A stretch of DNA of 64,000 bases from Luteimonas deserti (lineage in GTDB: Bacteria; Pseudomonadota; Gammaproteobacteria; Xanthomonadales; Xanthomonadaceae), in NCBI RefSeq assembly GCF_013425765.1, contig NZ_JACCJZ010000005.1:1-64000 (forward strand). Direction: 5' to 3'. Positions 19,401-26,969 of the stretch are shown here, piece after piece. The notes under the pieces were generated by a model. It was given only the letters and a program-made list of their open reading frames with translations, made no database searches and had not been told where the DNA came from. Every line of letters starts with the position of its first letter. Position 1 is the first letter of the stretch. Both the position numbers and the translations under genes were made by a program.

Positions 19401-20045
19401 ATGTCACAGCCCAGTCTGCCCGCCGCGCCCGCCCCGTCTCCGTCACCCCGCCGTGGCGCCCGCTCCTGGTTGCGCCGCGAAGGCCTTCCGCTGGTCGTGA
19501 TGCTGCTGTTGCTGGTTGTGGCGCGTTCTTCGCTGGCCAATCACTACCACGTGCCCAGCGGCTCGATGGAACCGACGCTGATGCCCGGCGACCGGGTGGT
19601 GGTCGACATGCGTGCCTACGGCGTGCGGGTCCCGCTGGCCGGCTGGACCGTGTGGCCGGGCGCGGCGCCGGCTCCGGGCGACGTGGTGGTGTTCCGATCG
19701 CCGGAGGACGGCACGCGTCTGATCAAGCGGGTGGTCGCGGTCGGAGGCGACCGCGTGGACCTGCAGGACGGGCATCTGACGATCAACGGGGTGGCGCTGG
19801 CGCCCGCGCCCGGCCTGCCGGAGAACTTCGGCGCACGCCAGGCGCGGCTGGCTCTCGATGCCGGCGGCGGCCCCGACATCGATGGCCTGGTGGTGCCCGA
19901 AGGTCAGGTGCTGGTGCTCGGCGACCATCGCGGGGCGAGTCTGGACGGCCGCTATTTCGGCCTGGTCGACAGCGATGCGATCTACGGACAGGCGCGCGGC
20001 GTGTTCTGGCGCCGCGGGGACGGTCCGCTCTGGCGCAGGCTGTAA
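19401..20045 (+). CDS. lepB: Signal peptidase I
   Basis: A 214-residue type I signal peptidase. It has a single membrane helix (about residues 28-46), then the catalytic serine in PSGSMEPT (S55) and the general-base lysine in LIKRVVA (K109). The C-terminal GDHRGASLDGRYFG box matches the family's GDNRxxSxDSR motif with His for Asn. The enzyme cleaves Sec/Tat signal peptides on the periplasmic face. AGGAG lies just ahead of ATG 19401. It is shorter than E. coli LepB (324 residues, two membrane helices), as in many bacteria with minimal forms; a second paralog elsewhere is possible. Confidence 0.9.
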   Translation: MSQPSLPAAPAPSPSPRRGARSWLRREGLPLVVMLLLLVVARSSLANHYHVPSGSMEPTLMPGDRVVVDMRAYGVRVPLAGWTVWPGAAPAPGDVVVFRSPEDGTRLIKRVVAVGGDRVDLQDGHLTINGVALAPAPGLPENFGARQARLALDAGGGPDIDGLVVPEGQVLVLGDHRGASLDGRYFGLVDSDAIYGQARGVFWRRGDGPLWRRL

Positions 20046-20585
20046 GCGCCTCTCGCGCCTCCGCGTTGGCCCGTTCGGATCCGCGGAGCCGGAGGCTGCC
20101 TCGTTCGCGCCCGGGCCGGGTCGTCGTGCAGCCGCAGTGCGCTGCGCGTCGCAGGGGACTGCATGCACGTGGCCCGCACGTCGCGACGGATCCCGCTGCC
20201 GGCCAGCCGTGCCTGGATTCGAGACAACGGGATTTCAGGTGCGAGCGTCGAGGATCTTGAGCACGACGGACGCAGTGGAAACGCGCGTGGGTCATCGAGC
20301 GCATCCCGCCATCCCGACCGGACGTGCACGAGACTTCATGTCGGGGCTGATCGGGTCGTCGGGCGCCCGGACATGGCGGCCTCGATCCAGAGGAGATAAT
20401 GTCGTTGCCCGCAATCCGGGATCGCAGGCGTTCGCATCGCGTACGCCCGAATCGCGCAAGCGCCTCGACTCGTCGTCTCCAGAAATCCTGGGAATGTCCC
20501 GGAACGGGCCGGGGCGGCACGCGGGCGCTCGTGGCGAACGGGTGCGGAACCTTTCGAAGTTCGGACGGAGTTTCAGCTAATCGCC
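20046..20585. other. 540-base stretch without a convincing gene
   Basis: Between lepB and the orphan gene at 20586 no frame looks like a real protein: products are Arg/Ser/Gly-rich with no hydrophobic core. A Shine-Dalgarno-like AGGAG is followed three bases later by ATG (20399), but the 69-residue product looks random and the spacing is too short. The stretch may be a decayed gene or a long leader of the downstream orphan. Confidence 0.45.
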
Positions 20586-21356
20586 ATGACCACGATCCAT
20601 CTCGCTGACGATGCGGGTCTAAACCTGCTCGAAATAGGGAGGTTCCTTGCCGGAGACGGTTCCTCGGGGACTCTCGAGTTCATGCGGAATGGTGCGCGTG
20701 TGCATCGCGGAGACGAGATATTCGAAGGCATCGGGACCGTCACGGATGGGCTGCTCGAGACGTACCTGAAAACGGTGGTGGACCAGCGATGGCGCAACAG
20801 TCGTCTGGAGCACAGGGGGCATGTCTGGGTCGACGACGAAACGCCGATCGGCCAGGTGGAGGGCCGTGAGTGGGCGAGTCGAAGCGAGCGGAATCTACAC
20901 CTCTATGCGGACGTCCTGGAGACCATGGACCTCAACCACGAATGCACGCAGATCGAGGACGTGTTGTTTCTGGCGAGGAAATGGCGGGACAGGAAGGAGA
21001 TCCTCATTCCCATTGCCGCCTACATCACGATGCCGAACCAGTTCGCAGGCGAGAGCCTCGAAGAACTCCTGACGGAATCGGGTTTCGTCGCGAACTTCGA
21101 CGACTGGCACGCCGATTTTGCCCAGCGACTGGTCAATCGGTATTCCATCGTGACCTGCACGCGGGAAATGGATCCCGGATTTCCGGGTGCGCCCTGGGAC
21201 GTGCTATGTCTCGAAGGGCTGGAAGACGTTCTGGACGGCGCGCAGCTCGAGACGCTGGAACTGGCCTTCAGGAAGCACCTGGTTCACCGGGTCGGCAGGT
21301 CGGAATTCGATTTCCGGGATCTGGGCCGGATGTCGGGTCTGAGCCACCACCTCTAG
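20586..21356 (+). CDS. Orphan hypothetical protein, low-GC
   Basis: A 256-residue acidic soluble protein, no signal peptide or membrane helix, rich in Asp/Glu, Trp and His. It reads as a genuine protein (balanced composition, alternating helices and strands), but I recognise no family. Base composition is lower than its neighbours: counted by eye, 36/60 G+C in 20701-20760 and 33/60 in 20941-21000. It uses codons rare in this genome (CTA, ATA and AGG among its first 20 codons). The ribosome site is weak (GGAG about 15 bases upstream). Together these signs suggest recent transfer. Its size, acidity and orphan state fit an immunity-type protein, but that is only a guess. Confidence 0.7.
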   Translation: MTTIHLADDAGLNLLEIGRFLAGDGSSGTLEFMRNGARVHRGDEIFEGIGTVTDGLLETYLKTVVDQRWRNSRLEHRGHVWVDDETPIGQVEGREWASRSERNLHLYADVLETMDLNHECTQIEDVLFLARKWRDRKEILIPIAAYITMPNQFAGESLEELLTESGFVANFDDWHADFAQRLVNRYSIVTCTREMDPGFPGAPWDVLCLEGLEDVLDGAQLETLELAFRKHLVHRVGRSEFDFRDLGRMSGLSHHL

Positions 21357-21434
21357 GTTGAAGGTCGGCGGCGCACCGCGCGGCGCGATCCGCTGGGCCC
21401 GAGCGCTCGCAACGATCGCTCGAAGCCGCCGCGC

Positions 21435-22301
21435 TCAGTCGTCGACCAGCGTGCCGCCGGGCAGGAAGTTCCAGGTCCGGGTCACGTGCAGGACGTCGAC
21501 GTTCTCTTCGGTGGCCGGCAGCGGCGGGTAGGGCTCGGCCAGGCGGGCAATGCCGAGCGCGGCGTCGTCGAGGAGGCGGGTGCCGCTGCTGCGGATGATG
21601 TCGGCACGCTCGACGCTGCCGTCACGGCGGATGGCCACGCTGATCACCAGCTCGCCGGCCAGCTGCCGCCGGCGGGCCTCATCCGGATAGTTGAGGTTGC
21701 CGACCCGCTCGACCCGGTCCACCCACTGCCGCAAGTAGGCCGCGTAGGCGTATTCCTGGGTACTGGCGGAGACGAACTTGCGCTTGGGGCGCCGCGCATA
21801 CCGCTCGGAGCGCAGATGGATCTCGGCCGCCAGCCTGGCCATCGCCAGATCGCGCTCGATCTTCTGTTCGCCGCGCGGCAGGGTCGACGGATCGGTCTGC
21901 TGGCTCGGATCGGGCGCCGGCATCTCGGACGCGCCGCGCGTGCTCGCCACCACCCGGTCCCGGGTCGGCGGCTGCGCATCGGGCGATTGCGCGCGCAGCT
22001 CCATCGCCGCGACGCCACTGGTGTCCTGTGGCACCTGCCCGATCTGGGCCTCGCGCGGCCGGTTGCTGCGCTCGTGTTCGCCGCCGCCCTGGTTGCTGGC
22101 CTGGGCGAGGAAGTCGGCCTGGGCCTGGGTCAGCGGGCTGGTGGTCTCGGTGAGGATGACATCGAGCGTCGGCATCACCGGCGCGGCGTCTTCGGTGGCG
22201 AACCCCACCCCGAGCACGAGCAGCCCATGCACCAGCAGCGACAGCACCAGGGTGGCGCCGAGGCGCGCGCCCTCGTCCACCGCCGGCGTGGCGGCGGGCA
22301 C
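21435..22301 (-). CDS. tonB: Energy transducer TonB
   Basis: A TonB-family protein. A membrane helix lies near the N-terminus (LVLSLLVHGLLVLGVGF). A periplasmic linker rich in Gln/Ser/Pro follows, then the conserved C-terminal TonB domain (LNYPDEARRRQLAGELVIS to the TWNF segment). TonB with ExbB/ExbD powers outer-membrane receptors; no exbBD is nearby. The start is uncertain. I give GTG at 22301 (288 residues), but the frame is open upstream, and a CTG at 22334 would overlap the gshB stop as CTGA and give 299 residues. No ATG lies in a suitable place. It is downstream of gshB in the same direction. Confidence 0.88.
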   Translation of the reverse strand: MPAATPAVDEGARLGATLVLSLLVHGLLVLGVGFATEDAAPVMPTLDVILTETTSPLTQAQADFLAQASNQGGGEHERSNRPREAQIGQVPQDTSGVAAMELRAQSPDAQPPTRDRVVASTRGASEMPAPDPSQQTDPSTLPRGEQKIERDLAMARLAAEIHLRSERYARRPKRKFVSASTQEYAYAAYLRQWVDRVERVGNLNYPDEARRRQLAGELVISVAIRRDGSVERADIIRSSGTRLLDDAALGIARLAEPYPPLPATEENVDVLHVTRTWNFLPGGTLVDD

Positions 22302-22330
22302 CGTCGGGGCCGGCAGCGGATCGCGCGTGC

Positions 22331-23290
22331 TCAGCGCGGACCCGCGACCGGACCGCGTTCGATCGCGTCGAACAGCAGGCCGGCGATGTTGAGGCCGAAC
22401 TCGGCATCCAGCTCGCGGATGCAGGTCGGGCTCGTGACGTTGACCTCGGTGAGCCAGTCGCCGATGACGTCGAGTCCGACGAAGCGCATGCCGCGCGCAG
22501 CGAGCGACGGGCCGACCTGTGCGGCGATCCAACGGTCGCGCTCGCTGAGCGGTCGGCCCTCGCCGCGGCCGCCGGCCGCGAGGTTGCCGCGGAACTCGTC
22601 GCCCTGGGGGATCCGCGCCAGGCAGTAGTCCACCGGCACCCCGTCGATCAGCAGGATGCGCTTGTCGCCATCCACGATCTCCGGCAGGTAGCGCTGCGCC
22701 ATGGCGAGGCGCCGGCCGCCGTCGGTGAGGGTCTCGAGAATCACGTTGAGGTTGGCGTCCCCCGCGACAGCGCGGAAGATCGAGCGGCCACCCATGCCGT
22801 CGAGCGGCTTGAGCACCGCGTCGCCGTGCTCGGCGACGAAGGCCTTGAGCTCGGCCGCGTTGCGGCTGACCCGGGTGGGGGGGCAGCACTGCGGGAAGGC
22901 CAGCGCGCCGAGCTTCTCGTTCATGTCGCGCAGACCCCGGGGATCGTTGACGATCGTCGCGCCCTGGCCCTGGGCGAGGCTGAGGATCTGGGTGTCGCCG
23001 ACGAATTCCGGATCGACCGGCGGATCCTTGCGCATCAGCACGACGTCGCGGGCGCCGAACCGGTGCGGCGCTTCCGGACCGAGGGTGAACCAGTCGCGCG
23101 GATCGTCGCGCACCGTCAGCGGGGCCGTCCGCGCAACGGCCTCGCCGCCGTCGAGGCCGAGGCCGCCGGGAATCACGTAGTGCAGGCGGTGGCCTCGGCG
23201 CTGCGCCTCGAGCAGCATCGCGAACGTGGAGTCCTTCGCGATCCTGATCGCGGCGATCGGGTCCATCACCACGACGACATCGAGCGGCAT
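22331..23290 (-). CDS. gshB: Glutathione synthetase
   Basis: A 319-residue ATP-grasp ligase that joins gamma-glutamylcysteine and glycine. It starts MPLDVVVVMDPIAAIRIAKD, has the KPLDGMGGRSIFR nucleotide loop, the RYLPEI / GDKRILL segment and the EVNVTSPTCIRE C-terminal motif. Length matches E. coli GshB (316). The ATG at 23288-23290 is the family start; the in-frame upstream ATG adds an Arg-rich leader without support. It is divergent from pilG and precedes tonB, the usual xanthomonad order. Confidence 0.96.
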   Translation of the reverse strand: MPLDVVVVMDPIAAIRIAKDSTFAMLLEAQRRGHRLHYVIPGGLGLDGGEAVARTAPLTVRDDPRDWFTLGPEAPHRFGARDVVLMRKDPPVDPEFVGDTQILSLAQGQGATIVNDPRGLRDMNEKLGALAFPQCCPPTRVSRNAAELKAFVAEHGDAVLKPLDGMGGRSIFRAVAGDANLNVILETLTDGGRRLAMAQRYLPEIVDGDKRILLIDGVPVDYCLARIPQGDEFRGNLAAGGRGEGRPLSERDRWIAAQVGPSLAARGMRFVGLDVIGDWLTEVNVTSPTCIRELDAEFGLNIAGLLFDAIERGPVAGPR

Positions 23291-23391
23291 TGCGTGCGAC
23301 CTGCTGGGCGGGGCGCACGATCTTATCAGGGCGCATGCGGGCGCCCATGCCCGCGTTTTCGAGGCGCGGCGCACATTACGGATGCAAATTG

Positions 23392-23422
23392 TTGACAGTT
23401 CGAGGGCCGGCTGGGATATAAC
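23392..23422 (+). promoter_or_regulatory. Sigma70-type promoter of the pil-chp operon
   Basis: A perfect TTGACA (23392-23397) is followed by GATATA (23415-23420, 17-base spacer) or TATAAC (23417-23422, 19-base spacer). It lies about 55 bases ahead of the pilG ATG, in a patch of lower GC. This is the cleanest promoter-like sequence I saw in the window. Confidence 0.65.
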
Positions 23423-23475
23423 ACCGGCTCGCAGCGACGCCGGCTTCAGGCGCGTCGTGCACCAGGGGAGACAAC

Positions 23476-23880
23476 ATGACCAGTGACGACAAGCCGTCCG
23501 CCGGCAGCCTCGATGGCTTGCGGGTGATGGTGATCGACGACTCGAAAACCATCCGGCGCACCGCCGAGACGCTGCTCAAGCGCGAAGGTGCCGAGGTGGT
23601 CACCGCGGTCGATGGGTTCGAGGCGCTGGCCAAGATCGCCGACCAGCGCCCGCAGATCATCTTCGTCGACATCATGATGCCGCGCCTGGACGGGTATCAG
23701 ACCTGCGCGCTGATCAAGAACAACCAGGTCTTCCGCAACACCCCGGTGATCATGCTCTCGTCCAAGGACGGCCTGTTCGACAAGGCCCGCGGACGGATCG
23801 TGGGATCCGAGCAGTACGTCACCAAGCCGTTCACGCGCGAGGAACTCCTCGACGCGATCCGCACACACGTCACCGCCTGA
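23476..23880 (+). CDS. pilG: Twitching-motility response regulator PilG
   Basis: A 134-residue single-domain CheY-like receiver. Acidic pocket D21/D22, phospho-acceptor D65 (in FVDIMMP) and K117 (in YVTKPF) are all present. PilG is one of two receivers phosphorylated by ChpA; it promotes pilus extension and cAMP signalling in Pseudomonas. A GGGGAGA ribosome site precedes ATG 23476. It is the first gene of the operon and lies 11 bases ahead of pilH. Confidence 0.95.
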   Translation: MTSDDKPSAGSLDGLRVMVIDDSKTIRRTAETLLKREGAEVVTAVDGFEALAKIADQRPQIIFVDIMMPRLDGYQTCALIKNNQVFRNTPVIMLSSKDGLFDKARGRIVGSEQYVTKPFTREELLDAIRTHVTA

Positions 23881-23891
23881 GGGGGCAGGAC

Positions 23892-24257
23892 ATGGCTCGC
23901 ATCCTGTTGATCGAGGATTCGCCGACCGATACCGCCGTGCTGACCCAGTGGCTGGAACGCCACGGGCACCAGGTCACGGCATCGGACAATGCCGAGGACG
24001 GCATCGAAGCCTGCAAGCGCGACCGCCCGGATCTGGTCCTGATGGACGTGGTCCTTCCCGGCATGAGCGGCTTCCACGCCACCCGGGCGCTTGCCAAGGA
24101 TGCCGACACGTCGGGCATCCCGGTCATCATCATCAGCACCAAGGGCATGGAGACCGATCGCATGTGGGGTATGCGCCAGGGGGCCAAGGGCTACATCGTC
24201 AAGCCGCCCAGCGAGGACGCGCTGATCAGTCAGGTCAACCAGGTGCTGGCCGGCTGA
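23892..24257 (+). CDS. pilH: Twitching-motility response regulator PilH
   Basis: A 121-residue CheY-like receiver with D52 (LMDVVLP) as phospho-acceptor and K104 (YIVKPP). In Pseudomonas PilH opposes or drains phosphate from the PilG branch and favours retraction. GGGGCAGGA lies just upstream of the ATG. Its stop codon shares one base with the pilI start (TGATG), indicating coupled translation. Confidence 0.95.
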   Translation: MARILLIEDSPTDTAVLTQWLERHGHQVTASDNAEDGIEACKRDRPDLVLMDVVLPGMSGFHATRALAKDADTSGIPVIIISTKGMETDRMWGMRQGAKGYIVKPPSEDALISQVNQVLAG

Positions 24258-24817
24258 TGTCCACTGTCCAGCCGGGCGACACGCACAGGGGCGGTGCGTT
24301 CGAACTCCTGGCCGAATACGAGCGGCGCAGCCTCGCGCACGTGGTCGGACTGCCCGAGCAGCTCGACGCGCCCGGCCTGTGGCGCGGGGTGGGCTACCGC
24401 ATCGGCCGGCGCATGCTGGCCTCGGCCTTCGACGAGGTCATCGAAATCCTGCCGATGCCACCGGTCACCGCCGTGCCGGGGGCCCAGCCGTGGATGCTCG
24501 GCGTGGCCAACATCCGCGGCAGCCTGCTGCCGATCGTGGATCTCAAGCAGTTCCTCGAGGGCGAGCGCACGGTGATCAACGAGAGCCAGCGGGTGCTGCT
24601 GGTGCGCCAGCCCGGCGGCGACGTCGCGGTGACGATCGACGAGCTGTTCGGACAGCGGAGCTTCCTCGAGGAAGACGAGGTCTCCGCCGACCGCATCGCC
24701 GAGGGGCGCTATGCGCATTTCGTCGATCGCGCCTACGCCCATGCCAATGCCACATGGGGCGTCTTCAGCCTCGACCGACTCGGACGCACGCCCGAGTTCA
24801 GACACGCTGCGGCCTGA
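24257..24817 (+). CDS. pilI: CheW-like adaptor PilI
   Basis: A 186-residue CheW-domain protein joining the receptor PilJ to the kinase ChpA. The CheW core begins near residue 55 (FDEVIEILPMPPVTAVPGAQ) with the WMLGVANIRGSLLPIVDLK hallmark at about 75-95. The first ~50 residues are a helical extension. It starts at ATG 24257, overlapping pilH by one base, and is followed by a 54-base gap before pilJ. Confidence 0.94.
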   Translation: MSTVQPGDTHRGGAFELLAEYERRSLAHVVGLPEQLDAPGLWRGVGYRIGRRMLASAFDEVIEILPMPPVTAVPGAQPWMLGVANIRGSLLPIVDLKQFLEGERTVINESQRVLLVRQPGGDVAVTIDELFGQRSFLEEDEVSADRIAEGRYAHFVDRAYAHANATWGVFSLDRLGRTPEFRHAAA

Positions 24818-24871
24818 GGTCGCTTCCACGTACCGCACAACAACGCGCCAACGATCAGGACCGGAACGAGC

Positions 24872-26893
24872 ATGAGCACAGCCGCAGACACCCTCGCAGG
24901 CAAGCGACGCAACCTGGGCACGAACTTCTGGGTCGTGCTGCTGATCGTCGCCGGCACCATCCTGGTCCTCAATACCGGCTACGGCACATGGAAGGCGGCG
25001 CGCCTCGGCGGTGCGAGCACCGCGGCCTCGAACCTCCGCGTGGACAGCCAGCGGCTGGCCAACCAGGGCACCGAGGCGGTCCGCGGCAACGCCGAGGCGT
25101 TCACCGCGTTCAAGGCGACCCGCGCCCGCATCGAGGACGACATCCAGCAGCTCAACGCGCAGTTCGGCGACACCGTCGACGTGTCGAGCGAGATCCGCAC
25201 CGTCACCCAGACCTGGGAGCCGCTCGGTGCCAGCGCGCAGCGTCTGGCCGATAGCGAAGCCGCGGTGACCGCGTTCGCCGGACAGGCCGAGCGCTTCAGC
25301 CAGCGCGTGCCGCAGCTGCAGGCCCTGCTCGACGAACTGGTGCGTGCGATGTCGAGCAGCGGCTCGCCGTCCTCGCAGGTCTACATGGCGCTGCGCCAGG
25401 TGGTGGTGGCCGGCGACATGGCCCGCCGGGTGACCGAGGTGCAGGCCGGCGGTGCCGGCGCGGCGATCGCGGGTCAGGGTCTGCGCCGCAACGCGGAAGA
25501 CTTCCAGCAGGTGATGACGGGCCTGCGCCAGGGCGATCCCTCGCGCGAGCTCCAGGCCCTGACCAACGGCAACGCGCTCGCCGCACTGGCCCGGGCCGAC
25601 GAGGCCTGGGCGGAAATGCGCACCGATCTCGAGGCGATCCTCGGCAGCAGCGAACAGCTGTTCCAGGCCCAGGCCGCAGCGACCGCCCTGGTCGCCGGTT
25701 CCGACCAGCTGCTGTCCGACAGCGAATCGCTGTTCAGCGCCTTCACCACGTCGGGCTCGCTCAAGGACACTAGCCTGCTCGGCAACGTGTGGATCAGCAT
25801 CCTCGCCGGCCTCGCCGCGCTGGTCGCCATCGGCGGCCTGCTCTGGTCGCTCAACCGTGCGCAGCGTTCGCGCTACGAAACCACGATGGAACTCAACAAC
25901 CGCAACCAGGAGGCGATCATGCGCCTGCTGGACGAAATGGGTTCGCTCGCCGAAGGCGACCTGACGGTCAAGGCCACGGTCACCGAAGACATGACCGGCG
26001 CGATCGCCGACTCGATCAACTTCGCGATCGAGCAGCTGCGCAGCCTGGTGCAGACGATCAACGACACCTCGGTGCAGGTCGCGTCCAGCGCCCAGGAAAC
26101 CCAGGCCACCGCGATGCATCTGGCCGAGGCCGCCGAACACCAGGCGACCGAGATCAACTCCGCGTCCGAGCGTATCAACGAGATCGCGGTCAGCATCGAC
26201 CAGGTGTCCAAGAACTCGGCCGAGTCGGCCGACGTGGCGCAGCGCTCGGTGCAGATCGCGACCAAGGGCGCGGGCGTGGTGCGCGAGACGATCGCCGGCA
26301 TGGACTCGATCCGCGACCAGATCCAGGAAACCTCCAAGCGCATCAAGCGTCTGGGCGAGAGTTCGCAGGAAATCGGCTCGATCGTCGAACTGATCAACGA
26401 CATCTCCGAGCAGACCAACATCCTCGCGCTCAACGCCGCGATCCAGGCGGCCTCGGCCGGTGAGGCGGGCCGCGGCTTCGCGGTCGTGGCCGACGAAGTG
26501 CAGCGTCTCGCGGAACGCGCGACGAATGCGACCCGCCGCATCGAAACGCTGGTGCAGACGATTCAGTCCGACACCAACGAGGCCGTGACCTCGATGGAGC
26601 AGACGACGTCCGAGGTGGTCGCCGGTGCACGCCTGGCGGAGGACGCCGGTACCGCGCTGGGCGAGATCGAAAGCGTCTCGACCAGTCTCGCGGACCTCAT
26701 CCAGGGCATCTCCTCGGCCGCGCGCCAGCAGTCGTCCGCCGCGAGCAACATCACCGCGACGATGAATACCATCCAGTCGATCACCGCCCAGACCTCGCAG
26801 GGTGCGAACCAGACGGCGGCGTCGATCGGCAACCTGGCGCAGCTGGCGGCGGACCTGCGTCGCTCGGTCGCCGACTTCAAGCTGCCGGCCTGA
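24872..26893 (+). CDS. pilJ: Methyl-accepting receptor PilJ
   Basis: A 673-residue MCP-type receptor. Membrane helices are at about residues 18-38 and 304-327, enclosing a helical periplasmic sensor (PilJ type). Then follow a HAMP-like linker and a long cytoplasmic coiled coil whose tip has the conserved [20 protein letters not shown] sequence (about residues 512-531) and [16 protein letters not shown]. In Pseudomonas PilJ senses pilus status or pilin and controls ChpA. It is in operon with pilI and chpA. Confidence 0.95.
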   Translation: MSTAADTLAGKRRNLGTNFWVVLLIVAGTILVLNTGYGTWKAARLGGASTAASNLRVDSQRLANQGTEAVRGNAEAFTAFKATRARIEDDIQQLNAQFGDTVDVSSEIRTVTQTWEPLGASAQRLADSEAAVTAFAGQAERFSQRVPQLQALLDELVRAMSSSGSPSSQVYMALRQVVVAGDMARRVTEVQAGGAGAAIAGQGLRRNAEDFQQVMTGLRQGDPSRELQALTNGNALAALARADEAWAEMRTDLEAILGSSEQLFQAQAAATALVAGSDQLLSDSESLFSAFTTSGSLKDTSLLGNVWISILAGLAALVAIGGLLWSLNRAQRSRYETTMELNNRNQEAIMRLLDEMGSLAEGDLTVKATVTEDMTGAIADSINFAIEQLRSLVQTINDTSVQVASSAQETQATAMHLAEAAEHQATEINSASERINEIAVSIDQVSKNSAESADVAQRSVQIATKGAGVVRETIAGMDSIRDQIQETSKRIKRLGESSQEIGSIVELINDISEQTNILALNAAIQAASAGEAGRGFAVVADEVQRLAERATNATRRIETLVQTIQSDTNEAVTSMEQTTSEVVAGARLAEDAGTALGEIESVSTSLADLIQGISSAARQQSSAASNITATMNTIQSITAQTSQGANQTAASIGNLAQLAADLRRSVADFKLPA

Positions 26894-26969
26894 CCGCAGC
26901 CACGGACCCACGCATGACCGCATGTTTTTCCGGGCCGTCCACGCGCGTCCTCCGTCGCGGAGCGACGCG

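Noticed and set aside
20046-20585. A tRNA or small RNA in the gap
   Set aside because: No cloverleaf, no GGTTCGA-type arm and no strong terminator could be found by eye.
20399-20608. 69-codon frame after AGGAG at 20391
   Set aside because: SD-to-ATG spacing is only three bases and the product is Arg/Ser-rich without structure; it also runs into the orphan gene.
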